DNA of 64,000 bases from Fragilaria crotonensis (Eukaryota > Bacillariophyta > Fragilariophyceae > Fragilariales > Fragilariaceae). Each line of letters opens with the position of its first letter. The first letter of the stretch is position 1. Made by a program: the position numbers and the translations under genes. A model generated the notes under the pieces. It worked only from the letters and a program-made list of their open reading frames with translations, was not told the origin of the DNA and searched no databases. Of the stretch, positions 1 to 11,879 are shown piece after piece. The stretch covers positions 55,557 through 119,556 of the forward strand of contig JAKSYS010000107.1 of the NCBI GenBank assembly GCA_022925895.1. Reading direction: 5' to 3'.

Positions 1-669
1 GCAAGGCGCAAGCTGTCTCTTTGTACACAATTTCTACGGTCCCAAAATGGAGTATCATGACATCATGACTCTCGAAAAGCGGGAACAACGTGCCCGCAGC
101 CCAATCGAATAGTTCCCTGGTGAAACACACATCCGAAAACACAGAACGCACGAAGGGTGTCATCATAGTGACATTTTCACGTTTAACCTCGGCTAGTCAT
201 TGATTTACATTTATTTATCTACTACTATCGATGGAAGACTGCATAGGCCTAGAATAGTTACGAAGGACTCTAGTTCTGCCTAAGGTTGTACTCCGAGTAA
301 ACAGTAAAACAAGTAAGGATTTTTGTCTAATAAGTAAGGGCATGTGCGTCAACGACTACTTCATATGTCTACTTCAGTTATTCCGGGTACTGGGTAGGGT
401 TTGACGCAAATCTGAGATACCGGTACTACGTACGATGTACGATGTATATATAAAACAATAAATGTACCGGTTGATATGCATTTGTATTTGTATCGTACTG
501 TATGACATACCGACAAGACATGTCAATTTACGGGATCGCCTTTCGGACTTTTTAATCCTGATGTCTGATGTCCAATCAGTATTTTGGGTGGGCATTCTTG
601 TGCACGTTATGTGTGGTTGGAGTCGCATCGTAGTGTTCTCAATGCCCATCAGCTGCACCTCTGCTAGAA
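1..669. other. Intergenic region upstream of ATPase copy 1
   Basis: No coding sequence is supported here. The stretch is moderately AT-rich and carries short GTAC/ACGTAC palindromic words and a TATA-like stretch near 443-456. That stretch lies about 260 bases before the preferred start codon at 718, so it could belong to the promoter, but nothing proves this. Confidence 0.5.
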
Positions 670-3600
670 GTGCTGCCCGTGTTTGTCGCCCCACTGGTTA
701 GTCCAGTAAAAACGAAAATGAGTTCTCTTGATATGAGTGATGGCACGATGGAGAAAATGGACGCGAACGCCAGCATTAGCATCAGCGACCATGTAGTAGA
801 ACATGAAAAAAAGAATACGAGTAATTCTGTGGAGAGGTGCAAGGAGTTGAATCATGTTGTTGATTGGTTTTCGCGAGCTACGAATGGCGATGAACGATTT
901 GAAGTGGTTACGATTGAGGGTAATCCAGGGGAGAAGAAGACGCAGCTTCTCTTGGAATTACAAGATGAGTTAGACTCTCATAACTCCCAAGTTATTCGGC
1001 TCAAGAATGATCGCATCGCATGTTCTCATCAAATGTCAATCATTTTCGAGTTCTATGAACAGCTCATTGACTTGTGCAACAAAGCACCAAACAAGGATGA
1101 CATCGTGACGAGTCTTCTCAAGGAAATACCAGGGGAAAGACTTGATCTGATTGGGAGTGTGTTTCCTGCCATTTGTGACTTTCTCGGGATCGAGAAGCCT
1201 CCCACAGGGCCACAGCAAGGGGTCGTCAAGTCACCGACACGAACCACACCACTTACGGACCACTGCCTTGAAGATGCGTGTTGCGAACTTATTCGCATAT
1301 CAACTTCAAAATTATTTCCTGTCGTCATTTTATTTGAAGATTTTCATTGGGCTGGTCCAGAACTGATTACGCGTGCCCAGGATATGGTGACCCGTCTCGC
1401 CGCGATTGACTGCCCCCTCTTGGTCATGTATGTGGACACAGGGTTTACCCATAGCGCCTTGGCCGCGTTGTTGTACGCCCTCTCGGATTCACGAATAACT
1501 ATTCATCAGGTCAAGCTAGATGATGATGATCCAGACGGTTTTAAGAATTACATTCGATTGGTGAACCAAAAGATTGAGAATCTATCGGATGAAAGCACGA
1601 CAATCTTGAAGGTAGCATCGCTGCTCGGAATTCGCCTCCGACCCGCGTTGTTGGAAGAGGTTATCTGTGCCCTTGATCAAGTTCATGATTTCGATCTCAC
1701 AACATCCTTGAACCTTGAGAGCAATTGTTCAAAGAAGGGTGTTGTCCTAATGGCTCTCAGGGAATTCGTTGACTCCCGTCTCATGACGGAAATTTCTCAT
1801 TGGTACCATTTCATTGACGACGCAGTGTATGACGCTGTCCTAAGCCTTTTGGACGCAGATCCAGATCAGGCGGAACTGTGTTTCAAGGTGGGTCGTGTCC
1901 TACACCATCTTAGCGCCAAGGACGGAGATCTGCTACTACCATCCGTGATACATTTGAACTCTGCGAATGGTCTCCTCCCTCGCAATAGCCAGCCCGTCCT
2001 GGCGCAGCTCAATTTAGATGCTGCCAAACACGCATTGCACGTAACTTCCTTCAGTCTGGCTGTTGATTATGCGAGTCAGGGCCTTGCAATTCTGGGAGAC
2101 GATAAGTGGCGGACTGACTACGCACTCTCCTTGGATTTGACGACGGCACTTGCAGAAATGGCCCTCGCTGATAAGAACTACGATGAATGCAAGGTTGCTA
2201 TAGATGAAGTGATACGTCATGCAAGATCAGTTGGCGATAAATTGCCAGTATACTACGTTCTGGTGGATTCTCTTCGAGAACAAGGTCGCTACAGCGAGGC
2301 CATCAAGATCGGGATGCAAATACTTCACTTGCTTGGCGAAAAGACAAAGTACAATCGTTCGCAGATTGTGGGAAAAAGTCGAACTCAATTCAAAAAGAAT
2401 GCCGTCGGGTTGAGCGAGCGTCCGCAGATAAGCAATGTGCTGAAGCTGGAGGTATGCAAACTCCTGCATCAACTTGGCGAAATGTCTTGGATGAACAATG
2501 ACTGCGACGTCGCACTCCAGTGTCTGTGCCGCGTAGCGCAGATATCGCTCAAGTATGGTGTTAGCCAATACTCTGCACTTGGCTTTGCTGGTCTTGGCGT
2601 AGGTCTTCGTTTGAGTGACTATCTCGACGAATCAGAACTTGCGGGTCAGCTCGCCCTCGCGTTGGAAGAGAGGTTTGACTGTTCATCTGGTGTGCTGACT
2701 GGGGCGGTGGTTTATAACTTCATCGATCATTGGCATCGTCCCTACGGCGCTGGTGTGGAATGGCTGAAGAGTGCCTATTGGACCGCTCGAACAAGAGGTA
2801 ATCCCGAAACCGCCATTTTTTCTGCAAGCTTTGAACTGACCCTTCGACATTTGAGTGGGGAATCATTGTTGGATCTCAATGAACAGTGCGATGCTATCGT
2901 CAAGGATGCGACAATGTATGGCAAGAGGATATCATTCATGAAAATCCTTCCGGCATATCAGTTTCAACTTAACATGACGGGGACAGTTCGCGACGTGGAA
3001 GTACTCTCTGGTGCGGCCATGAAGGAGGAAAGCTATTCAGCAGAATGCGCACACATGAATTTGCCACTGGATGTGTTTTATTTTCAAAAAATGAAACTCG
3101 CCTACTACTTTGGCAGCGTCGCTAAAGCAAACGAATACAAGCAACATTTCTTGCAGTGTGCGGTCGGACGGTGGCATCTGAGAGCTAGTGTACCTTCAGC
3201 TGTCTGGTTTGGTGCACTTATTGCAATTGAAATGTACAAGTCTACCTCGAAGAAGACGTTTCTTCAAGATGCCAAGAAAGATCTGCAAAGAATGCGAAAG
3301 TGGGAGAAGCGAGGCTGCACGAACGTCAAACATATGGTGCTGCTGTTGGAAGCCGAAATTGCTGCAGCAACTCGTTCGCCGGCTGCAGTGGCATTGTTTG
3401 AGAAAGCAATCGAATCTGCCACCGCTGTTGATTACGTGCACGATCGAGCCTTGGCAAATGAAAGAGCTGCCGTGAACTGTCTGTTCGAAAGCAACACGGA
3501 ATTGGCTGGTGATTTCATGGTGGAAGCGTCTCGTTTGTACAAGAGATGGGGTGCGAGCGCGAAGGTCACCCAAATCAATACCAAGTATCCATATCTTTTT

Positions 3601-3765
3601 TACGATCAGAATTCAGCTGTATCATCATTCAAATCTCATCGACCGAAACGGTTGCAAGGGGGCCCAAACAGTCTTCGCACCGCCACAATGTCATCTGGCA
3701 GTGATGGAGTACAACCCGGAATGTTTGCAAGGCGACAGGATGCAGAAAGTGCTTTCCAACGCTAA
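670..3765 (+). CDS. STAND/AAA_16-like ATPase with TPR-like C-terminus, tandem copy 1 (intact)
   Basis: Intact ORF of 1031 residues. The start at 718 (residue 17, MSSLDMSDG) is preferred because similarity to the other two copies begins just after it. Residues about 77-250 form a P-loop NTPase core. The Walker A position reads GNPGEKKT (84-91), where the canonical form has GK before T. A Walker B-like strand, FPVVILFEDFHWAGPE (217-232), matches the LEDLHWAD signature of AAA_16/STAND proteins related to adenylate cyclase-associated ATPases. Residues about 330-420 resemble a winged-helix-like region. Residues about 450-560 and onward form TPR-like helical repeats (for example LDLTTALAEMALADKNYDE and REQGRYSEAIKIGMQILHLL). 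There is no kinase, cyclase or histidine kinase domain, although this architecture is often fused to one. The protein is probably a soluble signalling scaffold or switch. Whether it hydrolyses ATP is doubtful because of the altered P-loop. The family level is supported; the specific role is unknown. Confidence 0.8.
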   Translation: MLPVFVAPLVSPVKTKMSSLDMSDGTMEKMDANASISISDHVVEHEKKNTSNSVERCKELNHVVDWFSRATNGDERFEVVTIEGNPGEKKTQLLLELQDELDSHNSQVIRLKNDRIACSHQMSIIFEFYEQLIDLCNKAPNKDDIVTSLLKEIPGERLDLIGSVFPAICDFLGIEKPPTGPQQGVVKSPTRTTPLTDHCLEDACCELIRISTSKLFPVVILFEDFHWAGPELITRAQDMVTRLAAIDCPLLVMYVDTGFTHSALAALLYALSDSRITIHQVKLDDDDPDGFKNYIRLVNQKIENLSDESTTILKVASLLGIRLRPALLEEVICALDQVHDFDLTTSLNLESNCSKKGVVLMALREFVDSRLMTEISHWYHFIDDAVYDAVLSLLDADPDQAELCFKVGRVLHHLSAKDGDLLLPSVIHLNSANGLLPRNSQPVLAQLNLDAAKHALHVTSFSLAVDYASQGLAILGDDKWRTDYALSLDLTTALAEMALADKNYDECKVAIDEVIRHARSVGDKLPVYYVLVDSLREQGRYSEAIKIGMQILHLLGEKTKYNRSQIVGKSRTQFKKNAVGLSERPQISNVLKLEVCKLLHQLGEMSWMNNDCDVALQCLCRVAQISLKYGVSQYSALGFAGLGVGLRLSDYLDESELAGQLALALEERFDCSSGVLTGAVVYNFIDHWHRPYGAGVEWLKSAYWTARTRGNPETAIFSASFELTLRHLSGESLLDLNEQCDAIVKDATMYGKRISFMKILPAYQFQLNMTGTVRDVEVLSGAAMKEESYSAECAHMNLPLDVFYFQKMKLAYYFGSVAKANEYKQHFLQCAVGRWHLRASVPSAVWFGALIAIEMYKSTSKKTFLQDAKKDLQRMRKWEKRGCTNVKHMVLLLEAEIAAATRSPAAVALFEKAIESATAVDYVHDRALANERAAVNCLFESNTELAGDFMVEASRLYKRWGASAKVTQINTKYPYLFYDQNSAVSSFKSHRPKRLQGGPNSLRTATMSSGSDGVQPGMFARRQDAESAFQR

Positions 3766-4089
3766 AGTGGTGGATTTTTGCATCGATGAATGTAACTGAT
3801 TCTGGACATAAGATCCTGAGATGTAGTGCAATGCAACATCTTAAAAGTGACTAACTAAACTTTGAGCTATCCATTCGATTCATTTAGGAACAGGCGCGTT
3901 TTGCGGGCCGGCATTGCATGTTGCTCCAGACTGCTCCATGAGTGGTCGGGAGGCAGCTCCATTTATGCATTACTTTTACGGGGAGCGAGCTCGTAATGAA
4001 TGAGAATTCGGCATCAGTGTCGGAAATGTATTTTTATTACAATTTGTCTGCGTCTTCAGGTTATGTTACAATCGACAAAGCTAATGGAC
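3766..4089. other. 3' flank of ATPase copy 1
   Basis: No gene is supported. This is the probable 3' untranslated and spacer sequence of the ATPase gene. It is recognisably similar to the same position after copy 2 (about 8960-9300), for example around a shared GGGAGGCAG word and a shared GTTTGTCTGCG word, so the spacer was duplicated with the gene. Confidence 0.5.
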
Positions 4090-4890
4090 TTGTGGGTCAA
4101 ATCATGGATAACGCACATGACTTGCGTCTCCATCTCCTGCCACAGTAAGGACCAGATCTCATGGTTTGGTCGATGAATGATTCGATCCATCGTAATGAAT
4201 GCGGCAATCGACAGAATGATGCACCGATCGCTTCTTTGGAGGCCGACAAGGATGTGGTTGTTTGCATTGCGAGTTCCGTGATTTAGTTTGCGTCATCTCG
4301 TTCCATCAACAAAGTGCTTGATTCGTTCTCGTTGAAGTATCAATTGGCATTTGCACTGAGACAATCTTACTGTGTATGCTAGCATAAAGGGTGCTCTCAA
4401 ATCGTATCAAAAGGTTGCACTACGCCCTTCTGGCACAACAATCAAGCCCTTTACACTTCTCCCCTCTGCCGTCGCAATGAAGCTCAACCCCCAACCCCAC
4501 CTCCCAATGAACCGACTTTCACTGGGCGAAAGTCAAGGCTTTCGCCTGGTCTGCCTTTTACATCCAAAACGAGAGGACTGAGGGAATTTCCAGAACCTAC
4601 GTCCACCTGCACTTCTCTTCCACAATGACAAAGGCAGCTTTTACCAAGTAACTCTTGGGAAGAGCCTTTTGCAGCATGATCCTAGGACTAGGAGCACCGG
4701 GGAAAGATGGACTTACTCCATCGTGGATTCGCCAGCACCACCGACAACGGTATACCGCCTCGTACATGTTCAAGGGAACCTTTGCAAATGCTCATTCGTC
4801 AGAGTCCTCTCAATTCCAGAATTGAGTACTGTAGTGATCGACATCAAAGGCAACTTCCCCATCATCAAAGTCATGGTCAAGTCGATAAGA
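4090..4890 (-). pseudogene. Relic of the convergent coiled-coil gene (after copy 1)
   Basis: No long ORF remains. About 4110-4390 aligns by eye with the intact minus-strand coiled-coil gene at 17156-17641. Shared landmarks are CTTGCGTCTCCATC, GGTCGATGAATGATTCGATCC, GAATGATGCACCGATCG and TTGATTCGTTCTCGTTG followed by AGTATCAATTG, in the same order and orientation. About 4520-4890 also matches 9915-10335 downstream of copy 2, including the shared words ATCAAAGTCATGGTCAAGTCGA and GACTAGGAGCACCGG/GACCAGGAGCACCGG. Multiple stops and indels show that the copy is dead. The relic indicates that the duplicated unit contained both genes. Confidence 0.6.
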
Positions 4891-5816
4891 TATTGAGCTG
4901 ACATCAAAGCTCTTAAGGCGAAGGGTTGCGGAATCCGTTGTCACAAACTGAACCACCGCACTGATGAATGGGGACATCTTCCTCATGCCCGACGGATACC
5001 CATTTACACAGCCAATGGAACTCGCGATCAGACTGCCTCATCGATTAGATCCACATGAATCCTGACGAAGCCGACGAAGAAGAAGAAGCAAAAGGTAGGA
5101 AGTTGCAGTGGGAAAAGCAACCATGGGCGTCTGAAAACGTGGGCCTGTCATCAATACAGCTGCTGGATGCTCCCAACTCCCAACTACCGGTAGCTACTAG
5201 CTAGGCGACCCTCAACCAGATTACTCGTACCCGAGTCGTCAAGGAGTAAGCTCATACATACACGTCAGCGTCGTCACGCAACCACTCCTACAGTTTCCTC
5301 GTGCTCGGATGGTGAAGACTTGAAGATATTCTCTTGTTAGGGTTCAAACTTCAATCGTACGTACAGTACGGTCCCCTATTATGTACGAAGGGTAAGGACA
5401 ACCGGTTTTAACATTTATTCGATTTTGCGACACGTCAGAAAACACTTAAGCTCACGAACGTCGCATTGCACGGAAACATTATGTATGATTTATCCCAGGG
5501 AGTCATTTACGGTTCAATTCACATTCCGGGGAATAGATGCATCATCATTCTAAGCCCGTTTTCATCCGCGTAGGGTCGGACTACAGTACATGTAGGTACT
5601 AGAGAGCTTTGTGGGAGATCAATGGTCATTGGCACACATGCGTTCTTATGCATCACGACTACATACTTACACAGAGCAATTCCTGGTACAAAATATATCA
5701 TATGTACATCTATATATGTACTGCACTTTCAATCCTAACATGGGGTCGCACTTCGGGGACCTTCAAAGACTCTCGCTGCATCAAACTCATTCAGGAGCAC
5801 CACACTCACAGGAACG
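4891..5816. other. Intergenic region before ATPase copy 2
   Basis: No gene is supported. The stretch contains GTAC-rich palindromic words near 5355-5390 and TATA-rich sequence near 5690-5720 (ATATATCATATG, CTATATATG), about 100 bases before the copy 2 start, which could be promoter sequence. Short ORFs here have no recognisable protein features. Confidence 0.45.
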
Positions 5817-8800
5817 ATGAATGAAGTCCCAGGCACCATCAGCTATAATCCCCATGTGAATGACCTCGGCGACACATATTTTCGCCTAGGAAGAAGGAGA
5901 ACGAGTAATGACAGCAATGAGTTAATGGAGAAAATGGAGGCGAAGACCAGCATTAGCATCAGCGACCCAGTCCTGGAACATAAACCAACGAATACGAGCA
6001 ATTCTGTAAAGAAGAGCAAGGAGCTGTTTCATATTCTTGATTGGATGTCGCGAGCAATGAACGGGAATGAACGAATTGAGGTAGTCATGGTTGAAGGTTA
6101 TCCAGGGGAGAAGAAGACGCAGCTTCTCTTGGAACTACACGATGAAATGGAATTTCGCAAGACGCGTGTCATTCGGCTCAAGAATGATCGCACTGCATGT
6201 TCCCATCAAATGGCAGTTTTCTTTGAATTCTATGAGCAGCTCATTAATCTGTGCAACAAAGCACCAAACAAGGATGACATCGTGATGAGTCTCCTGAAGG
6301 AAATACCAAGGGAAAGACTTGATCTGATGGGAAGTGTGGTTCCTGCCATTTGTGACTTTCTAGGGATCGAGAAGCCTCCCACAGCGCCTCTGTGCGGTGC
6401 CTTTAAGGCACAGACACGAACCATTCCATTTTCTGACCACTGCCTCGAAGATACGTGTTGCGATTTCGTCCGCATATCGACTTCAAAGTTAGTGTCTGTA
6501 GTCGTCGTGTACGACGATACGAATTGGGCGTGCCCGGAATTTGTGGCGCATTTCCAGAATATGCTGTCCCGTCCCGCCGTGATAAACAGCCCCATGTTAG
6601 GGGTGTTTGTGCATATTGGCAACAAGAATACTCCCATGGCCGCGTCGATACACGCCACCTCTGATTCGACAAATCCCATTCATCGGGTGATAATTGATGA
6701 TGGTCTAGACGGCTTTAAAAATTACACTCGATTGGTAAACCAAAAGATTAACAATCTATCGGATGAGAGCACGACAGTCTTGAAGGTAGCATCGCTGCTC
6801 GGGATTCGCCTCCGACCCGCACTGTTGGAAGAGGTTGTTTGTGCTCTTGGTCAAGTTCTTGATTTCGATCTCACAAAATCCTTGAACCTCAAGAGCGACA
6901 GTTCTAAGAAGGGTGTTGTCCAAGAGGTCCTCAGGGAATTCGTTGGCTTCCGTCTCATGACGGAGATTTCGCAGTGGTACCATTTTGTCGATGACACTGT
7001 GTACGACGCTGTCCTTAACCTCTTGGACGCCGATCCCAACAAGGCGGAACTATGTTTCAAGGTTGGTCGAGTACTACACCATCTCAGCTTGCAGAACCGT
7101 GATCTGCTTCTACCGTCCGTGATACATTTGAACTCTGAAAGTGGTATTCTCCCTCGCAACAGCCAGCCCATTCTGGCGCAGCTCAATCTAGACGCTGCCA
7201 AACACGCATCGCAAGTAACGTCTTTCAGTCTTGCCGTCGATTATGCGAGCCACGGCCTTGCAACTTTGGGTGACGATAAGTGGCGGACTGACTACGCACT
7301 CTCCTTGGACTTGACGACAGCATTGGCAGAAATGGCCCTCGCTGACAAGAACTACATTGAGTGCAAGGTTGCTATTGATGACGTTGTACGTAATGCAAGA
7401 TCAGTCGGAGAAAAATTGCCAGTTTACTACATTCTGGTGGATTCTCTGCGAGCGCAAGGTCGTTGCAGCGAAACTGTTAAGATCGGGATGCAAGTACTTC
7501 ACTTGCTTGGCGAAAAAACGAAGTACAATCGTTCGCAGATCGTTGGGAAATGCCGAGTTGTATTGAAGAAAAATGCTGTTGACATTAGTGAGAGTCCGCA
7601 GATAAGCGATGTGCTGAAGCTGGAGGTATGCAAACTCCTCCATCAACTCGGAGAAATGGCTTGGATGAACAATGATGTCGACGTCGCTTTACAGTTCCTG
7701 TGCCGCCTTGCTCAGATATCGCTCAAGTACGGTGTTAGCCAATACTCTGCACTTGGCTTTGCTGTTCTTGCGGTAGGCCTTCGTTTGAGTGACTATCTAG
7801 ACGAATCAGAAATCGCAGGCCAGCTTGCCCTCGCATTGGAAGAGAGGTTTCAAAGTCCATCTGCTGTGCTGACGGGGTCGGTTGTGTATAACTTCATCGA
7901 CCACTGGCTCCATCCCTACAGCGCCGGTGTGGAATGGCTGAAGACTGCCTATTGGACCGCTCGAACAAGAGCTTACCCCGAGACCGCCATTTTTTCTTCC
8001 ACGGTCGAACTGTCCCTTCGACATTTGAGTGGGGAATCATTGTTGGATCTCAATGAACAATGCGATGCCATGGTTAGGGATGCGACAATGTATTGCGAGA
8101 GGATATCGCTCATGAAAATCCTTCCGGCATATCAATTTCAACTTAACATGACGGGGACAGCTCGCGACGTCGAGGTTCTCTCTGGCTCGGCCATGAAAGA
8201 GGAAAGCTATTTAGCGGAATGCGCAGAACTGAACTTGCCACTGGATGTGTTTTATTTTCAAAAAATGAAACTCGCCTACTACTTTGGCAGCTTCGTCAAA
8301 GCGAATGAATACAAGGAACATTTCTTGCAGTATGCGGTCGGACGGTGGCATCTGAGAGCAAATCTACCGACCGCAGTCCTGTTTGGTGCACTGATTGCCC
8401 TTGAAATGTACAAGTCTACCTCCAAGAAGGCGTTCCTCAAGATGCCAAGAAAGATCTGCAAAGAATGCGAAAGTGGGAGAAGCGCGGCTGCACAAATGTC
8501 AAACATATGGTGTTGTTGTTGGAAGCCGAAATTGCTGCAGCAACTCGTTCTCCATCTGCACTGTCACTGTTTGAGAAAGCAATCGAATCTGCCACCGCTG
8601 TTGATTACGTACAAGATCGAGCGTTGGCAAATGAACGAGCTGCCGTGAATTGTCTGTTCAGAGCAACACAGCATTGGCTGGTGATTTCATGGTGGAAGCG
8701 TCTCGGATGTACAAACGATGGGGTGCGAGTGCCAAGGTGACCCATATCAATACCAAGTATCCGTATCTGTTTTACGATCATAATTCAGCGGTATCTTCGT

Positions 8801-8955
8801 TCAAATCAAATCGACAGAAACGATGGCAAGGTGGGCAAGGTGGGCAAGGTGGGCAAGATAGTCGTCGCTCCGCCACAATGTCGTCTGGCAGTGATGGAGG
8901 ACAACCCGGAATGTTTGCAAGGCGACAGGATTCAGACAGTGCGTTCCAAACCTAA
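5817..8955 (+). pseudogene. STAND/AAA_16-like ATPase with TPR-like C-terminus, tandem copy 2 (two frameshifts)
   Basis: Paralogue of copy 1, collinear over its whole length. It reads openly from 5817 to about 8433. The open frame then continues to 8648 in the wrong phase, giving a 943-residue product with a foreign tail. Compared with copy 1, one base is missing at about 8433-8438 (GTTCCTCAAG against GTTTCTTCAAG) and a second at about 8658-8663 (TTCAGAGCAAC against TTCGAAAGCAAC). Past each deletion the homologous reading resumes in the next frame and runs to the stop at 8955. The P-loop position reads GYPGEKKT, and the Walker B strand is divergent (VVVVYDDTNWACPE, where copies 1 and 3 have FEDFHWA). 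The 3' end also has a short expansion of GGGCAAGGT units (8830-8858). It is either a recent pseudogene, a truncated functional variant, or a gene with sequencing errors. Confidence 0.7.
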
Positions 8956-9454
8956 AATGTGTGCTTTTTTGCGTGGATGACTGTAGCGGATTCTTGACAA
9001 AGTGCGGAGATGGAGCGCCGACCAACATCTTCAACGCTCTTGCATTCTATTTTGATTCTATTATTGTGTTCCTCGGAGCCAGTCATTCGATTTCTTTGTA
9101 GAAACACGGGCGTTCTGTGGGCTGACATTGCACTTTTCCCCCTAGGTTTTACTGCATAAATGGTTGGGAGGCAGTTTCATTAATGCATTGCTTTTCTCCC
9201 ACAATCGATGGAGCTGACTAAAAATGAAAAATAATTCGGCGTCAGATTCGGAAATTCATTTCAATAAAGTTTGTCTGCGATTTGAGGCAACAGTAAACGG
9301 ACACGGAGCCTGATGATTGTAGAAAAGCGTTGGATTTTTGCTGTGCTTCGATGACCTGGGCGATTAGGTACTCCCGTAATACAGGAGTTATGGCCTTTCG
9401 ATGAAAATGCAGTATCGTGGATGCATCACTTCGGATATCGGATACAACTCTGTG
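8956..9454. other. 3' flank of ATPase copy 2
   Basis: No gene is supported. It corresponds to the 3' spacer of the duplicated unit and resembles 3766-4089. It includes an AATAAA-type word near 9264 that could serve as a polyadenylation signal. Confidence 0.4.
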
Positions 9455-10335
9455 TTGTCACTACCAAAGGATACATCCCCCACACGTGGCTTGCATCTCC
9501 ATCACCTTCCAAAAGTTCGGACTCGATCTCACGTTTTGGTCGATGATTGATTCGATCCATCCTGTTGAATGCGACACTTGCAAATGGTTCCAAGAGAGAG
9601 CGCTTCTTTGCAGGATGACAAAGGGATATGGTTGTTTGTATGATTGGGAATGGTAGATCTTTATTTGCGTCAACGCAGTTGCAGTAGACATCTCATTCCA
9701 TCCAAGGTCATGATTCGTTTTCGTTCTCGTATCAATTGCCAATAGGAATTTTCTTGGGTCCAATGTTGTCGGGTGTTTCATAGCTACCAACACGATGCGT
9801 GAAAAGAGGGGTTCACACACCTTATCATAAGCGGTACAATGTACTTGCCCTTCAGTCACCGCAATCCGCAATCAGGCTAAAACAAAACATGAAGCAACTT
9901 TCAAGAGGCACATGTCAAGGTTTTTCCCTGGTATTCCTTCCATTGTACCCGAAACCGAGAGGACGATGGGACATTCCAGAAGCTCGTTGATATCGGCTTG
10001 GGAGTGTCATATGTATCGATTCGCACTTCTCTCCTCCTCAAGGACTCGGTCAGGTTCACCGTATAAATCTCGGGAAGCGCCTTTGGCAGAATCATCCTAG
10101 TGTGGCACCAGCGCCAAAGGACCAGGAGCACCGGGAACGATGATGAACTCTACTACACCAACAAGGGCGAATACACTGCACCAACAGGTGACTCATATGC
10201 ATTTCAAGGGCGAAATTAAGCAAACGCTCATGCATCGTCAGAGCCCTCTGAAGGATAGAAGTGATGACCTAGACTGAACGATGTCACCAGTAGGCTATAC
10301 GACCAAGAATCAAAGTCATGGTCAAGTCGACAACC
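9455..10335 (-). pseudogene. Relic of the convergent coiled-coil gene (after copy 2)
   Basis: This second dead copy of the coiled-coil gene at 17156-17641 lies in the same relative place and orientation. Landmarks in order are CACACGTGGCTTGCATCTCC, GACTCGATCTCACGTTTTGG, GGTCGATGATTGATTCGATCC and ATGATTCGTTTTCGTTCTCGTATCAATTG. Stops and indels break all frames. From about 9915 to 10335 it continues to match the relic after copy 1. It is somewhat closer to the intact gene than that relic, although the matches were judged only by eye. Confidence 0.6.
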
Positions 10336-11879
10336 GCAGAGGATGTCATTCCTTTATCCCCTTGCCGTCTCATTTCTACAGTATACTACTAGTACGACAA
10401 AACTACCGGTAGTGATGGGCCTCGTTTTGGCATGTCGTCTGTCGTCCAAATGATCGGGAAAGGCCGGAAAGACGCCAGACGCAGCCTGACAGACATGAAC
10501 GAGCGAAGCCAGACGCAGTCGGACGAGGAATGTGTCCACCGACAGCCAGACAAACACAGACAGAGAAATCGGACAACAGCCAGGACAACACAAGAACAAG
10601 AGAAGATGCAAACTCACAATCCCAATGAAATGGCACTACTACTCTAGTAAATCCCACCCACCGACACCTCCTCTCCTGCTAGCAAATGCCTTGGTTTCAT
10701 TAGTGTCTTCAAAAAATGCTGGTTAGCTCCTCGTGCCTGGCCAGCATGGTGGCTGCAGCAAAGCAGCCATTATGGTCCAAAAACCAGAGGATTGACTCCC
10801 AGCATTACAACTGACCCCCAAATGATGACAATCATGGGACAAACATTGCAAGTCTCACCATGAAGGAAAAAGAGCAAATCAATACTTAGTAGAACCAGCA
10901 AGCTCCAGCAATAGAACTGGAATGACAGTACTAGTACACTATAGTACATCAACAAGACACGACTGTCACCACACACCAGCACCACGCCATATCACACAAC
11001 TAAACAAAATTACAGAAATTCAGAAAGGACTCAGAATTTATTTCAAATTTTAGCAAACTGAAGTTCACTTGTTGTTCTTTGCCTCTTGAATGTGCAAGAA
11101 AGTGATCATGCAGTACTAGTAGTTCTACTCAGGAGCCAGTCTTGTTCACGACAACAGCAGCAGGAAGGCCTGGTGGCAAGTCTAGCTAATAATACTAGCT
11201 ATGGACGGAATCATGAGCAAAGAGAAAATGATATCCAGTCCAGAACAAATTGAATTCCATAATGAATCATGCCAGTTCAAGATCAATTATTCTGGCTTGA
11301 TTACAAACCAGCCAATAATGCTGACAGCCAAAAAATTGCCTAGCAGTAGTAGAGAATTCAATTCTTGCAGATGCAAATACCCAACAGACAAATTGATAAC
11401 TCAAGTTGCTTACTACAGCCAGAGTGCAATTGATATTGCAAGCTTTCAAAGAATAATCATTTAGAAATAAATAAATTGTGATGGGCCATCCAGCATATGC
11501 AAACTACCTGCTTATAAAAGTCAAAATGGAGGATGGAAACAAAAATCTCCAGCAACTAAGAGTTATTCAATTCAACAGCAAAGGGATCTGAATCTCGTGC
11601 AGTTATACTTACATGTATTGACTTTAGCTGAATTGGTAGCTTCAACTCAATCCAACAAAATAGGGACAGCCATGGGCCTTTCTTGAGGTGCAATGTCCTG
11701 TAACATTCTGTGACAACAGATCCTGGCCTCGACAAGTCATCTTGTCCAACTCTCAACAACGCTTTGGAGGAGAAACATCACATCCTATTTCTTGCGGTAC
11801 GGTCGGTTCTGGAGGACTTCCCCTCGCCCTTCACTATCAGGAATGAAAGCATTCACCAAAAATAACAAGACAACATCCC
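10336..11879. other. Intergenic region without supported genes
   Basis: No gene is supported. Short ORFs near 10403-10657 and 11201-11464 have atypical composition and no recognisable motif. ACTAGTAGTACTAGT-like words recur (10388, 10930, 11113). The right end may be an extension of the decayed repeat ORF that starts at about 11880. Confidence 0.4.

Noticed and set aside
8433-8663. Programmed frameshifting in ATPase copy 2
   Set aside because: No slippery heptamer is present, and the shifts correspond to bases that are present in copy 1, so deletion or sequence error is simpler.
10354-10657. Overlapping ORFs of 84-87 codons on the minus strand
   Set aside because: They overlap in two frames with no recognisable motif and no neighbouring evidence of transcription.
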